Part shown: in pieces, positions 43,239-53,505 of the stretch
How the letters are laid out: the number at the start of each line of letters is the position of its first letter
How positions within the stretch are numbered: the stretch's first letter is position 1
NCBI GenBank assembly: GCA_003219415.1
Contig: QHOS01000036.1
Location: forward strand, 1-63,582
DNA length: 63,582 bases
From: Verrucomicrobiota bacterium
Lineage (GTDB): Bacteria; Verrucomicrobiota; Verrucomicrobiia; Chthoniobacterales; UBA10450
Direction: 5' to 3'
Made by a program: the position numbers and the translations under genes
Notes under the pieces: model-generated
What the model was told of the DNA's origin: nothing
What the model saw: the letters and a program-made list of their open reading frames with translations, nothing else
Database searches by the model: none

Positions 43239-45467
43239 TCACAATTTTTGCGCGAAAGCTTCAAGTTGATAGCACTCGATCACGTCGCCAACTTGATATT
43301 CGCTGAAATCGCCGAGCTTGATTCCGCATTCCAGTCCGGAACGCACCTCCTTCACATCGTCCTGGAAACGGCGCAGCGTCGAAAGCCCGCCGTCATAAAC
43401 AGGTTGCCGTTTACGGAGTACGCGGGCCCGAGCCACGCGAGCTATGCGGCCGTCAGTCACGAGGCATCCGGCAACAATGCCTCTGGTAAGGTGGAATACC
43501 TGCTTCACTTCGGCGTGTCCGATGACTGTTTCCCGGTGTTCGGGCTCGAGCAAACCAGCCATCGCTTCTTTCATCTGATCGAGCAGCTCATAAATGATGC
43601 TGTAAAGTTTGACCTGGACTCCTTCGCTTTTTGCAGCGGAAACGGCCATGTTCTCCACCTTCACATTGAAACCGACCACTACAGCATTCGAAGCGCTCGC
43701 CAGTAGAATGTCCGATTCCGAAATCGGCCCCACAGCGGAATGAATGATTTCAAGATCGACTTTCTTGCTCTCGATCTGTTTCAACGCTCCAACCAATGCT
43801 TCCAGCGAGCCTTGTGCGTCGCACTTTAGCACGATCCGCAGGACTTTTTTCCCTCCGGCAGCTTCGAGCAGGCTCTCAAGGGTGGCCCGTTTCGGAATGG
43901 TCAATTTATCGGAGCGTTTGGCCACCACGCGCTCCTCGCTCAACGTCTTTGCCGAACGCTCGGAATCCATTACGAGCAGTTCATCGCCGGCATTGGGTAG
44001 CCCGGTAAACCCAAGCACCTTCGCCGGCATAGAGGGAACAGCCTCCTTGACTGGCTTGCCGCGGTCGTCCAGAAGCGATTTCACTTTGCCGCTGTAATCA
44101 CCACAAATGAACGGGTCGCCAATCTTCAGTGTCCCCATCTGCACAATAACGGTAGCAGTGGGACCGCGCCCGGCTTCGACTTGCGCTTCGATCACTGTCC
44201 CGCGCGGGGTAGCAGTAGGCGACGCCTTAAGTTCCATTACTTCGGCCTGCAACGCGATCATTTCAAGCAGGTGATCGATTCCTGTGCCTTTCGTCGCGGA
44301 GACGGGACAAACAATCGTTTCACCTCCCCAATCTTCCGGGCTAAGGCCACGCTCCTGCAGTTGTTTCTTTACTCTATCGATATTTGCCGAAGGAAGATCG
44401 ATCTTATTGATCGCAACCATTATCTTTACGCGCGGCGCGGCTTTGGCGTGATTAATGGCTTCAATGGTTTGCGGCATGAGGCCATCGTCGGCTGCGACAA
44501 CGAGCACAACGATATCGGTGACATTCGCCCCCCGCGCGCGCATCGCCGTAAAGGCAGCGTGCCCCGGCGTGTCGATAAAGGTAAGTGTCGCGCCATTGTG
44601 ATCAACGCTATAGGCGCCGATATGCTGAGTAATGCCGCCGGCTTCGCCCGCCGCGACACGGGTTTTGCGAATGGCGTCCATCAACGTTGTCTTGCCATGA
44701 TCAACATGTCCCATGAACGTGATAATCGGTGCCCGCAGCTTGAGTTCTTCTTTCTTTTTAATGACCGGCGGCGGGGGTGCGACGACCACCTGTTCAACCT
44801 TGTGGACACCGCCGCCTTTTTCGCGGCGCTCCTTTTCCAGAACAAAGCCATGGCTTTCCGCGATCTTCGAAGCGATGTCCGGCTCGACTGTCTGGTTAAC
44901 GTTGGCGAAAATGTTGTAATTCATCAGCTCCGCAATGAGTTGATGCGGCTTCAAGCCTAACTCAGTCGCCAGTTGCTTAACGATAATTGGGGGCTTGATA
45001 AGAATGATCTTCTGCGCCGCGGTTTCCTCCTCAACGGGCGGCGGCTCCGTTGCGTCAGGCGCAGTTTTTGCATCGGCGATGCTTGGCGCATCAACTGTAA
45101 CCGATTCCACAGGCGCGCTCATTGTAGGCGACGCTGGCTTTGCGGGCGTTTCCAGAGAAGCCCTTATGCGTGAAATAGGAGGTAAAACGTCGCGCTTCGG
45201 TTTTGGCTCGCCTTGTTCGGCCTTCTTGCTCGGTTTTTTTCGATCAATGAGTGAAACACTCTCTGCTTCGTGGCCAGGGGGTCGAGCGGCCTCCGGTGCG
45301 GACTTTGAGGGCAGAGGGGTGCGCGGCTTTGCTCCGGGCGCAACCTCCTGCTTTACCTTTTGCTTTGGAAGTTTTGTCTTGGCCGCGGCTGCTGGCTTGC
45401 GAGCAGCAGCAGTCCCACGCGCGGCCTGTTTGCGCGTTGCAGTTTTGCTGCTCGTCTTCGTTGCCAT
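43239..45467 (-). CDS. infB: Translation initiation factor IF-2
   Basis: This 742-residue GTPase delivers initiator tRNA to the ribosome. A basic Ala/Lys/Pro-rich N-terminal extension (about 1-155) precedes IF2N ([20 protein letters not shown]). G motifs are [44 protein letters not shown] and [11 protein letters not shown]. Domains II-IV follow, ending with AFAQKL. It is the second gene after nusA, 56 bp downstream of it. Confidence 0.97.
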   Translation of the reverse strand: MATKTSSKTATRKQAARGTAAARKPAAAAKTKLPKQKVKQEVAPGAKPRTPLPSKSAPEAARPPGHEAESVSLIDRKKPSKKAEQGEPKPKRDVLPPISRIRASLETPAKPASPTMSAPVESVTVDAPSIADAKTAPDATEPPPVEEETAAQKIILIKPPIIVKQLATELGLKPHQLIAELMNYNIFANVNQTVEPDIASKIAESHGFVLEKERREKGGGVHKVEQVVVAPPPPVIKKKEELKLRAPIITFMGHVDHGKTTLMDAIRKTRVAAGEAGGITQHIGAYSVDHNGATLTFIDTPGHAAFTAMRARGANVTDIVVLVVAADDGLMPQTIEAINHAKAAPRVKIMVAINKIDLPSANIDRVKKQLQERGLSPEDWGGETIVCPVSATKGTGIDHLLEMIALQAEVMELKASPTATPRGTVIEAQVEAGRGPTATVIVQMGTLKIGDPFICGDYSGKVKSLLDDRGKPVKEAVPSMPAKVLGFTGLPNAGDELLVMDSERSAKTLSEERVVAKRSDKLTIPKRATLESLLEAAGGKKVLRIVLKCDAQGSLEALVGALKQIESKKVDLEIIHSAVGPISESDILLASASNAVVVGFNVKVENMAVSAAKSEGVQVKLYSIIYELLDQMKEAMAGLLEPEHRETVIGHAEVKQVFHLTRGIVAGCLVTDGRIARVARARVLRKRQPVYDGGLSTLRRFQDDVKEVRSGLECGIKLGDFSEYQVGDVIECYQLEAFAQKL

Positions 45468-45522
45468 TGTTGTTCTTTAAAAATTTCGCTCATGGCCCGA
45501 GCTTCCCTAAACCAGAGCCATG

Positions 45523-46773
45523 TTATTGTACGAGTTCCTGCCGATGGACGGCCTCGTAAATCTCGCGCGCCTTTGTTTCATCGACCGCGAGAATATCTAC
45601 TAAATCCTGCACGTCTGCATCGCGCAATCCCTCCAGGTTCGTAAAGCCGGATTTTACCAGCGCGAGCGCCTGTTCTTCACTAATGGGCAGCGCGCCAGCA
45701 AGGGTCTGAGCTGCTTGCGCCACCTTTTGTTCTACCACGGTCGTCGCGGATGTGTCCTTGCCGATATTGATCTCCCAGCCGGTCAATCGGGAAGTCAATC
45801 GCGCATTCTGTCCCTTCTTTCCGATCGCGAGCGAAAGCTGATCTTCATCGACGGAAATCTGCACACTTTTCTTCTCCGTATCGAAAGCGAGTTTCTTTAC
45901 TTTTGCCGGCTTGAGCGCTTCCAGAACGTATTCCTTTGGATCGGAGCTCCAGCGAATGATATCGACCTTTTCGTTGTTCAGCTCGCGGACGATATTTTTG
46001 ACGCGCGAGCCGCGCATGCCAACACACGCGCCCACGGGATCCACTTTTTCGTTCGCGCTCCAGACTGCGATTTTGGTGCGATAGCCCGCTTCTCGCGCGA
46101 TACCGCGAATCTCCACGGTGCCATCCGCGATTTCGCTTACTTCCAACTCGAAAAGCCTGCGCACAAAATTAGGGTGGCTGCGTGAGACAATGATCTCCGG
46201 CCCGCGGATACCATTTTCCACTGCGACGACGTACGCGCGGAGCCGGTCGCCCACGTTGTAATCTTCTACCACCACTCGCTCGCGCTGCGGCATGATGGCC
46301 TCGAATTTTCCAAGATCGAGAATGACATCCGAACGGTCGAAGCGCCGCACCGTTCCGCTGACGATTTCGCCGGCGCGGTCTTTGAACTCCTCATAGATCA
46401 TTTCTTTCTCAGCCTGGCGAATCCGTTGCATCATGGCTTGTTTTGCTGTCTGCGCCGCGATCCGTCCGAAATTTTTCGGCGTTACTTCCACTTCGATTGT
46501 GTCGCCGGCGTTTGCATCCGGTTTAATCTTGCGCGCTTTCGACAGTTCGATCTCATCCTGCGGATTGGCGACTTCGTCCACGACCACGAGGTTTGCCAGC
46601 GCCCGGATTTCTCCAGTCTTTGGATTGATGTCGATCCGCAGCTCGCGTGAAGCGCTCACGCTCTTCTTCGAGGCTGAGAGCAAGGCATTCGACACCGCTT
46701 CGAGGAGGATTTCGCGTTTAATCCCGCGTTCCCGCTCCAGGTAATCGAGCATGGCAATAAATTCTGCGTTCAT
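45523..46773 (-). CDS. nusA: Transcription termination/antitermination factor NusA
   Basis: This protein of about 417 residues binds RNA polymerase and modulates pausing and termination. N-terminal domain ALDYLERERGIKREILLEAV-like, S1 domain VSGTVRRFDRSDVILDLGKF, KH1/KH2 with VDPVGACVGMRGSRVKNIVR and LSLAIGKKGQNARLTSRLTG. A short C-terminal helix-hairpin region (SEEQALALVKSGFTNLEGLR) ends it. Start MNAEFIAMLDYLERERG; further upstream sequence is leader containing a terminator-like hairpin. rimP, often upstream, is absent; the upstream neighbour is divergent. Confidence 0.95.
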   Translation of the reverse strand: MNAEFIAMLDYLERERGIKREILLEAVSNALLSASKKSVSASRELRIDINPKTGEIRALANLVVVDEVANPQDEIELSKARKIKPDANAGDTIEVEVTPKNFGRIAAQTAKQAMMQRIRQAEKEMIYEEFKDRAGEIVSGTVRRFDRSDVILDLGKFEAIMPQRERVVVEDYNVGDRLRAYVVAVENGIRGPEIIVSRSHPNFVRRLFELEVSEIADGTVEIRGIAREAGYRTKIAVWSANEKVDPVGACVGMRGSRVKNIVRELNNEKVDIIRWSSDPKEYVLEALKPAKVKKLAFDTEKKSVQISVDEDQLSLAIGKKGQNARLTSRLTGWEINIGKDTSATTVVEQKVAQAAQTLAGALPISEEQALALVKSGFTNLEGLRDADVQDLVDILAVDETKAREIYEAVHRQELVQ

Positions 46774-46794
46774 AAAACATGTAGCCCGCAGACT

Positions 46795-46823
46795 AAAAAG
46801 AGTGGGACGCCAGTTCCCACTCT
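46795..46823 (-). terminator. Terminator-like hairpin in the nusA leader
   Basis: On the reverse strand AGAGTGGGA and TCCCACTCT pair perfectly (9 bp) around a 7-nt loop (ACTGGCG) and run into TTTTT. It lies 22 bp before the nusA ATG. The upstream neighbour is divergent, so the only transcript it can stop is nusA's own. Confidence 0.65.
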
Positions 46824-46894
46824 GATCAACGCGCGGACTCGACACTTAGGTTACCGTCTTAAGGCCTTCTCGTCAAGATACCCGTTGGTTAGAT

Positions 46895-46932
46895 TTGACG
46901 TTCAACGCCCAATATCGAACGTGCAGCACCCA
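46895..46932. repeat. GTTCAACGCCCAA repeat fragment
   Basis: Units GACGTTCAACGCCCAATATC and GAACGTGCAGCACCCA directly precede the glycosyltransferase ATG. They resemble the longer palindrome at 60725-60840. Confidence 0.45.
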
Positions 46933-48360
46933 ATGAATTCGCGCATAGCAGCCGTTCTTGTCGTCCTTCTCGTGTGGGCGGTGATTTATTTACCAGCGCT
47001 TGGTTCTATTGCAATCAAAGGAGAAGAAGGACGACGAATTTTGCCGGCGATAGGGATGCTCCAGACGGGTAACTACATCGTCCCGGAAGTTGGAGGGAAT
47101 CCATATTTCCGAAAGCCGCCCCTCGTGAACTGGCTGGTAGCCGCATCCTTCCGAATTTTTGGAGTTCGCAACGAATGGACAGCACGTCTGCCATCGGCTG
47201 TCGTTGTGCTGGCAGTGGCCGTCGCATTTGTCACCGTGGCGCGTGCCGGTCTGGGCCCAGGAGGATCGATCATCGCGGCTCTCATTTGGATGACAAACAT
47301 CGGGATGATGGAAAAAGGCCGGTTAATTGAAATCGAAGCGCTGTATGTCTCTCTTTGTGGACTTGCGATTATTTTTTGGCTGAGCTTTTTCGTTCAACGG
47401 AAATCTCCGTGGCTCATTTGGGTTCCGGCATCCATTTTTCTAGGGCTTGGGCTTTTGGCGAAAGGTCCAACCCATCTCATATTTTTCTACGCCATCGTGT
47501 TTGCCGTGGTTTGGCATCTGAAAGAGTGGCGGCTTCTTATTCACCCTGCGCATTTCGCCGGGCTAGCGATCATGCTGGGGATCTTCGCGGTGTGGGCTAT
47601 TCCGTTCTTGCATACCACGCCGACACACGTGGCGGCAGTGAAGTGGTCAAATCAGTTCACAGGCAGGCTCCAAGGCATCGATTTCAAGTTAATCAGTTGG
47701 ATTCAAAATATCCCGCGCGGTCTTATCTATTTTCTGCCTTGGGTTCTTTTGTTCCCTTTCGTTAGGTTTTCAAGGTTTCACGATGACGCTAAGCAACGGC
47801 TGGCGCGCGGTCTCGCTTGGGGAATAGCTGTACCGTTCCTCGCCCTAAACCTCGTTCCCGGTGCCTTGCCGCGATACAGCATGCCGGTAATAGCACCAGC
47901 TTCGTGGTTGCTGGCGATGAGCTGTACCGGACAGGCATTGCAGTGGCCCTGGGAAAAAGGGACGTCGGACGAGCGAACATGGGCAAAAATAGTCGCGCTT
48001 TTTGTCGGAGTTGGACTCGTAGTTGGAGGGATTGGTTATCCGCTCACAGCGGTAGTCCTGAGAAACAGGCAACAAGTGAAGAAGGCCGCGGCGGAAATTA
48101 ATGCTCTCGTTCCGCTGAATGAGACGCTTTATGCGGTGGATCCAGAATATCAGCCGGTATTTTTTTACGTGAAGGCGCCGCTGGAATACGTGAGTTACGT
48201 TCAGGAACTGCCGGCTGAGACGCGTTATTTTCTTGTTCAAGCTGACAAAGAAGCCGAAGCGACAACCACGCCACGATGGGTACCGCGACGTGCGCATCTG
48301 CGTGCTCGTGTCCGGGATTATCGCAAACGCGAGCTGCTCCTCTTCGAAGTTGGCCCCTAG
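46933..48360 (+). CDS. ArnT/PMT-type (GT39) membrane glycosyltransferase
   Basis: This protein of about 475 residues has some 11 membrane spans. After the first span it has SIAIKGEEGRRILPAIGMLQ, an acidic EE pair in the place of the catalytic D/E of GT-C enzymes. TGNYIVPEVGGNPYFRKPPL with VNWLVAASF follows, the ArnT PYxxKPPLxxWL pattern. A C-terminal soluble domain ends the protein. Family members transfer sugars from polyprenyl phosphate to lipid A or other acceptors in the periplasm. Acceptor unknown. The start follows a repeat. Confidence 0.88.
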   Translation: MNSRIAAVLVVLLVWAVIYLPALGSIAIKGEEGRRILPAIGMLQTGNYIVPEVGGNPYFRKPPLVNWLVAASFRIFGVRNEWTARLPSAVVVLAVAVAFVTVARAGLGPGGSIIAALIWMTNIGMMEKGRLIEIEALYVSLCGLAIIFWLSFFVQRKSPWLIWVPASIFLGLGLLAKGPTHLIFFYAIVFAVVWHLKEWRLLIHPAHFAGLAIMLGIFAVWAIPFLHTTPTHVAAVKWSNQFTGRLQGIDFKLISWIQNIPRGLIYFLPWVLLFPFVRFSRFHDDAKQRLARGLAWGIAVPFLALNLVPGALPRYSMPVIAPASWLLAMSCTGQALQWPWEKGTSDERTWAKIVALFVGVGLVVGGIGYPLTAVVLRNRQQVKKAAAEINALVPLNETLYAVDPEYQPVFFYVKAPLEYVSYVQELPAETRYFLVQADKEAEATTTPRWVPRRAHLRARVRDYRKRELLLFEVGP

Positions 48361-48409
48361 GAGACTATTCCACAGTCTCCAAATGAACATTGACAGGCTG
48401 ATAGATTGG

Positions 48410-48433
48410 AATTGGTTAGCATGCTAACCAATT
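48410..48433. promoter_or_regulatory. Perfect 24-bp palindromic operator upstream of marR
   Basis: The half site AATTGGTTAGCA is followed directly by its exact reverse complement. TTGACA at 48390-48395 lies just upstream, so the operator covers the expected -10 region. It sits 13 bp before the MarR ATG and fits an autorepressor site controlling the regulator and pump operon. Confidence 0.85.
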
Positions 48434-48446
48434 TAATCTGCGTCAC

Positions 48447-48932
48447 ATGTCCGATGACGAAACATTTGGGCCGCTGCTCCACGGGACTGCTCGTGCCTGG
48501 CGACTGAAGTTGGACGAACGACTCAAGCCAATGGGTCTGAGCCAGGCCAGGTGGCGCACCCTGCTGCATCTGTCGCTGGCAGGAGACGCGCTTACTCAGA
48601 CAGAGATTGCCGCTCGGCTGGGCGTGGAAGAGCCTACCGTTGTGACGTTGTTGCACCGGCTGGAAGAAGAAGGCTGGATCGTCCGCAAGGGTTCACCACA
48701 CGATCGCCGCTGCAAAATGGTGCTGCTCGGCCGACGAGCGCAGGACGTGATTTCTCAAATCAGCGCTGAAGCCGAAAAACTTCGCCACGAACTACTGAAA
48801 AATATTTCGGTAGGGGACCTGCGTATTTGCATGCGTGTGCTCACGCAGATTTACGAAAAAGCGGAAAAGAAAAACGGAAGTGGCACGCCGGCGAAAGTCC
48901 GGTCCGCGATAACGTCTACTGTAAGAAAATGA
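48447..48932 (+). CDS. MarR-family repressor of the RND pump operon
   Basis: This 161-residue winged-helix regulator has LSQARWRTLLHLSLAGDALT, the recognition helix region QTEIAARLGVEEPTVVTLLH with RLEEEGWIVRKGSPHDRRCK (wing) and a C-terminal dimer helix. It is followed at once by the RND adaptor (ATGA overlap) and preceded by a 24-bp palindrome, so it almost certainly represses its own pump operon and responds to a ligand. Ligand unknown. Confidence 0.93.
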   Translation: MSDDETFGPLLHGTARAWRLKLDERLKPMGLSQARWRTLLHLSLAGDALTQTEIAARLGVEEPTVVTLLHRLEEEGWIVRKGSPHDRRCKMVLLGRRAQDVISQISAEAEKLRHELLKNISVGDLRICMRVLTQIYEKAEKKNGSGTPAKVRSAITSTVRK

Positions 48933-50131
48933 ACATCGTGCAAGAGGAAGAGCGTCGCGTCGCGCATAGAGCGCCCAAGCCAGCAAAATTTCGACGGGCG
49001 GGGGTGCAATCCATTCCGCGCTGGGCCTACGTGCTTTTTGCTGTATTAGCTGTTTTGGTTCTGTTTCGCACCTTTCAACGCGGTGTCGACACGTTGAAGC
49101 CGGCGCAGGCGCCGGCACGTCCTGTGGCCGTGGCCAAGGTCGTTGCAAAAGATGTACCGCTTTACCTCGATGAAATCGGCACATGTGCGGCTTACGAGAC
49201 TGTGCTGGTGCAGGCGCAGGTCAGTGGTGTAATCATCACGCGTAATTTTCAGGATGGCTCCGACGTGAAGAAAGGCGACTTGCTTTTCACAATCGATCCG
49301 CGCCCGTTTCAAGCCGCTCTCGACCAGGCGAAAGCGCAAGCCGAGTTGGATCAGGTGATTCTGAAGCGACAAGAGGACCTGCGTGCTAGAAAGGTCATAT
49401 CGCAGCAGGACTACGACACGGCCGTGGCGAACGCGCAGAAGTCTCAGGCCGCGACCGAGGCTGCCCAGGTGAACCTCGACTGGTGCTACATAAAGTCGCC
49501 CATCAACGGACGAGTCGGTCTGCGCAATGTTGACGTTGGCAACCTGGTTGGTCCCTCGACTACCCCGCTGGTCACCATTTTAGGTCTGGACCCGATTTAC
49601 ACCGACTTCACTGTGGCCGAGAACGATCTTCCGCTGGTGCGAAAATATCTAGGTGGGCCGAACATCAAGGTGCAAACCTACCTGCAAGATGGTTCGATCA
49701 TGCCACGCACTGGCGATCTTTACTTCATCGACAATGCAGTGCAGCCAGGCTCTGGAACCGTGAAAGCCCGCGGGGTCACGCCGAATCCCGATCGCGCCCT
49801 GTGGCCCTCAGAATTTGTGCGGGTTCGTTTCATCCTGGACACGCTCAAGAACGCCACACTCGTCCCGGCACAGGCCGTCCAGGTTAGCCAGAGTGGGCCG
49901 TTTGTTTTCGTGGTGAAACCTGATAACACCGTCGATCTTCGCCCTGTCAAGCCCGGCCAACGGCAAGAAGGCGATCTCACTGTGGTTGAGAGCGGCGTGA
50001 AACCCGATGAGACCGTCGTGGTGACCGGCCAGCTTGCGCTTGCGCCTGGAGCGAAAGTAGCGCCACAACCATACGTACCTCAAAGCCCCGGGAACGCTCC
50101 GCAGTCTGCCTCTTCAAAAAGCGGAATGTGA
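48929..50131 (+). CDS. RND efflux periplasmic adaptor (MFP)
   Basis: This protein of about 400 residues has one N-terminal membrane segment (RWAYVLFAVLAVLVLFRTFQ). The barrel-sandwich and hairpin follow with VLVQAQVSGVIITRNFQDGS and VKKGDLLFTIDPRPFQAALD, then QAEAALAQ-like AKAQAELDQVILKRQEDLRA and LDWCYIKSPINGRVGLRNVD. The beta-barrel and membrane-proximal domains end with VVTGQLALAPGAKVAPQPYV. It links the inner-membrane pump to an outer-membrane channel; no tolC-like gene is in the window. Start overlaps marR's stop, the next gene follows after one base. Confidence 0.95.
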   Translation: MNIVQEEERRVAHRAPKPAKFRRAGVQSIPRWAYVLFAVLAVLVLFRTFQRGVDTLKPAQAPARPVAVAKVVAKDVPLYLDEIGTCAAYETVLVQAQVSGVIITRNFQDGSDVKKGDLLFTIDPRPFQAALDQAKAQAELDQVILKRQEDLRARKVISQQDYDTAVANAQKSQAATEAAQVNLDWCYIKSPINGRVGLRNVDVGNLVGPSTTPLVTILGLDPIYTDFTVAENDLPLVRKYLGGPNIKVQTYLQDGSIMPRTGDLYFIDNAVQPGSGTVKARGVTPNPDRALWPSEFVRVRFILDTLKNATLVPAQAVQVSQSGPFVFVVKPDNTVDLRPVKPGQRQEGDLTVVESGVKPDETVVVTGQLALAPGAKVAPQPYVPQSPGNAPQSASSKSGM

Positions 50132-50132
50132 C

Positions 50133-53100
50133 ATGAACGACGCTGACGAACATGACGGCGAACGCGAAGTAAAAGATAAGGATCGCCTTAGATCGAGGTC
50201 CTTTGCCGGGAAACCGCCGGAGCCCACGGCAAAGTTAGTTCCAATCGAAGGCTCGGGGCTCTCCGGACCGTTCATTCGCCGGCCCGTAATGACCGTATTG
50301 CTGACGTTGTCGGTGATCGTCGCCGGTCTTGCGACTTATGGGAAGCTCGCGGTCAACGATTTGCCGGCAGTCGATTATCCAGTCATCCAGGTGAGTTGTT
50401 CGTATCCCGGCGCCGACCCCACCACGATGGCCAATAACATTGCCACGCCCCTGGAGAAACAATTTCTGCAAATTCCCGGACTCGACATCATCACCAGCAA
50501 TAGCACGCAGAGCAACACATCGTTCACGTTGCAGTTCGTTTTGAGCAAAAGTATCGTCGACGCCGCGACCGACGTGCAGGCTGCGATCCAGCGGGCCACG
50601 GGCAAGTTACCACTCGATCTGCCGAGTCCGCCCACGTTCACCAAAACGAACCCGAACGATCAGGCAGTTTACTTGTTAGCTCTGATGTCGGATACGCTCA
50701 CGGACTGGGACCTGTACAAGTACGCCTCCACTGCGGTCGCTCAGCGCATCAACATCCTGCCCGGTGTCTCACAAGTGAATATTTATGGAGTGCAAGGCGC
50801 GATTCGGGTCAAGGCTGACCCTTCAGCGCTTGCTGCGCGAGGACTGACGATGGACGATCTCGCCAGCGGGATTAAATCCGGCACGGTCTATTCCGGCGCG
50901 GGGCAATTCGATGGCACGCACCGTACCTTTGTGCTGCAACCGAATGGACAGCTCGACAAGGCCGAGGGCTATCGGGAGTTGATCGTGGCGCGCAACCCAA
51001 ACGGCGCACCGGTTTATCTTCGTGACGTCGCCGATGTTCGTCAAAGCGTGCAGGACGAACGCATCTCGCGCTTTTTCTGGGTACGCGGCTTTAATCCACC
51101 CGGATCAGTTGTGGTGCTGGCGGTTTCGCGGCAGGCGGGCGCGAACGCCGTGGAGGTAGCCAACTCTGTAAAAGCGCTTTTCCCTGAACTGCGCGCGAGC
51201 TTGCCGGGCTCGATCAAATTCACGCCGGTGTTCGACCGGTCGCAAACCATCGTCAATTCCGCTGACGAAGTGAAATGGACGCTCATCATTGCGTTCGTGC
51301 TGGTGGTGCTAGTCATCTACGTTTTTCTCGGCCGCGCCACGGACACCCTAATTCCGGCTGTGGCATTGCCAATGTCGTTGCTGCTCACGGTGGCCGTGAT
51401 GTACGCGCTCAATTTCTCCATCAACAATCTCACTCTCATGGCGCTGACGTTGGCCATCGGTTTCCTTGTCGATGATGCGATTGTGTTTTTGGAAAACGTC
51501 GTGCGCCGGGCCGAGCACGGCGAGTCGATCCTGAAAGCAACGTTCAATAGCGCGGGCGAAATTTCTTTCACTATCCTGTCGATGACCCTTTCGTTAGCCG
51601 CTGTCTTCATTCCGTTGGTTTTCATCCCTGGACTTCTTGGCCGCATCTTCCGCGAGTTCTCCGTCACGATCATCGTGGCCATTCTTGCCTCGGGTCTTGT
51701 GTCTCTGACGCTCACGCCCTTGATGTGCGCGCGCATTTTGGGAGAGCGCAAAGCCGGGCACAAGCGCGCCTGGATGGAACGGCACACGACCAATTTCATC
51801 CAACGCGTGATCGCTGCGTACGGTCGCGCGCTCGACTGGTTTCTGGACCGGGCGTGGCTGACCGTGCCGATCCTGATCGTCTGCATCCTCGGTCTCTGGT
51901 TCTTTTTCACGCATCTGCCATTCACATTATTGCCCCCGGGCGATAGCGGTTTCATTCGCGGCGTGTTCATCGCGCAGGAAGGTTCGTCGCCGGCGCAGAT
52001 GCGGGCGTATCAAGGCGAGGTCAATAAGAAGCTCCAAGAGGATCCAGCCGTCGGGCAATTCTTCACGCTCGCTGGTTTCTCCTCGCGCAGCGCTTTGTCG
52101 CAGGGCCTGATGTTTCTCTTTCTGAAGCCACGCAGCGAGCGCCCGCCCATTGATCAAATCATTTTGCGACTGCAAAAATCGATGGGCTCCATTCCTGGCA
52201 TCACGGCCGTGTTAACGCCCAGCCCGGTCTTGCAAATCAGCGTCGGCGCCACGAGCCAGACCCAGGGCCAGTACGCCTACACTATTAGCGGTATCGTTCC
52301 CGAGGACGTTTATGCCGTGGCCGACGAACTGATGGCAAAACTGCAGCAGTTTAAAGGGTTCGCCAGTGTCCGCTCCGATTACTACCACGACACACCAAAT
52401 CTTAGGATCGACATCAATCGGGATCGCGCTGCAACCTACGGGGTTTCCACTTCCGCAATCCAAAGCCTGTTGCGCAACGCTTACTCGCAAAACTACGTCT
52501 ATCTCATCAAGGAACCGGACGATCAATACCAAGTCATTCTCGAAGTCAAAGACAAGGAGCGGGCGCACCCTGACGACTTGGACGATCTCTACGTCCGCAG
52601 CAACACCAGCGGCAATTTCAGCGCGAGCGGCTCGGGTGGGGGAACGATCGCCACGACCACGGGTAACATGTCAAACCTGGTCCCGATGCGTGTTGTAACA
52701 TCGACTAAGGAAGTTATCGGTCCGCAGGCTGTGAACCATTTGAATCAGTTCACCAGTGTTACGTTCAACTTCAACCTGTTGCCAAACGTCGCAATTGGCG
52801 ATGCCACCAAGGCGATCGAGGAAGCCTTCGCGCAAATCCATCCGCAACATCCGACTGTCCAGGGCATCTTCCAGGGCGAAACACTGGTGTTCCGGCAACT
52901 CTTCCACTCGCTGCCTCTGCTGCTGCTCGCCGCGGTCTTTGTTATGTATGTGATTCTGGGAATTCTTTACGAAAGCTATGTGCACCCTTTCACGGTCTTG
53001 TTCCCGGCGATTGTCCCCGCGTTAGTCGGAGGCCTGGCCACCTTGTATCTCTTTCACTCAGTGCTCTCGCTTTACAGTGTGATCGGACTTTTCCTGTTGT

Positions 53101-53498
53101 TAGGCATCGTGAAAAAGAACGGGATCATGGTTGTTGATTTTGCCTTGCAACGAATCGACGAAGGCTGGGACCTCCGGTCGGCTATTCACGAAGCCAGTAT
53201 GGAACGGTTTCGTCCTATTATGATGACAACACTCGCTGCGCTTATGGGTGCAGTGCCGATTGCGCTCGGGTTCGGGCAGGACGCTGCATCGCGCCGTCCA
53301 CTAGGGCTGGTAATCGTAGGCGGTCTGATTTTCTCCCAATTGATCACGCTCTTCGTCACACCAGTGATCTATCTCTGGCTCGAATGGTTCCAGGAGCACG
53401 TGCTCGACAAGGTACCCTTCCTGCGCCGCGTGCACACACATCACGAGGGCGAGCCGGCGAGAGGAGACATGCGACCCGAACCTGCGGCCGTGCACTGA
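50133..53498 (+). CDS. RND multidrug efflux transporter (HAE1 type)
   Basis: This 1121-residue AcrB-like pump has 12 spans and two large periplasmic loops. The opening is FIRRPVMTVLLTLSVIVAGL with PAVDYPVIQVSCSYPGADP. The proton-relay Asp pair is in span 4 (GFLVDDAIVFLENVVRRAEH). The span 10 Lys region is LLLGIVKKNGIMVVDFALQR. A His/Glu-rich cytosolic tail ends it. Compared with the usual 1020-1050 residues, the N-terminus has about 40 extra polar residues. It works with the preceding adaptor under MarR control. Confidence 0.96.
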   Translation: MNDADEHDGEREVKDKDRLRSRSFAGKPPEPTAKLVPIEGSGLSGPFIRRPVMTVLLTLSVIVAGLATYGKLAVNDLPAVDYPVIQVSCSYPGADPTTMANNIATPLEKQFLQIPGLDIITSNSTQSNTSFTLQFVLSKSIVDAATDVQAAIQRATGKLPLDLPSPPTFTKTNPNDQAVYLLALMSDTLTDWDLYKYASTAVAQRINILPGVSQVNIYGVQGAIRVKADPSALAARGLTMDDLASGIKSGTVYSGAGQFDGTHRTFVLQPNGQLDKAEGYRELIVARNPNGAPVYLRDVADVRQSVQDERISRFFWVRGFNPPGSVVVLAVSRQAGANAVEVANSVKALFPELRASLPGSIKFTPVFDRSQTIVNSADEVKWTLIIAFVLVVLVIYVFLGRATDTLIPAVALPMSLLLTVAVMYALNFSINNLTLMALTLAIGFLVDDAIVFLENVVRRAEHGESILKATFNSAGEISFTILSMTLSLAAVFIPLVFIPGLLGRIFREFSVTIIVAILASGLVSLTLTPLMCARILGERKAGHKRAWMERHTTNFIQRVIAAYGRALDWFLDRAWLTVPILIVCILGLWFFFTHLPFTLLPPGDSGFIRGVFIAQEGSSPAQMRAYQGEVNKKLQEDPAVGQFFTLAGFSSRSALSQGLMFLFLKPRSERPPIDQIILRLQKSMGSIPGITAVLTPSPVLQISVGATSQTQGQYAYTISGIVPEDVYAVADELMAKLQQFKGFASVRSDYYHDTPNLRIDINRDRAATYGVSTSAIQSLLRNAYSQNYVYLIKEPDDQYQVILEVKDKERAHPDDLDDLYVRSNTSGNFSASGSGGGTIATTTGNMSNLVPMRVVTSTKEVIGPQAVNHLNQFTSVTFNFNLLPNVAIGDATKAIEEAFAQIHPQHPTVQGIFQGETLVFRQLFHSLPLLLLAAVFVMYVILGILYESYVHPFTVLFPAIVPALVGGLATLYLFHSVLSLYSVIGLFLLLGIVKKNGIMVVDFALQRIDEGWDLRSAIHEASMERFRPIMMTTLAALMGAVPIALGFGQDAASRRPLGLVIVGGLIFSQLITLFVTPVIYLWLEWFQEHVLDKVPFLRRVHTHHEGEPARGDMRPEPAAVH

Positions 53499-53505
53499 TT
53501 TTTGT

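Noticed and set aside
48827-48928. Longer N-terminus for the RND adaptor starting inside marR
   Set aside because: The extension overlaps the marR coding frame; ATG 48929 overlapping marR's stop is the normal coupled arrangement and gives a proper membrane anchor.
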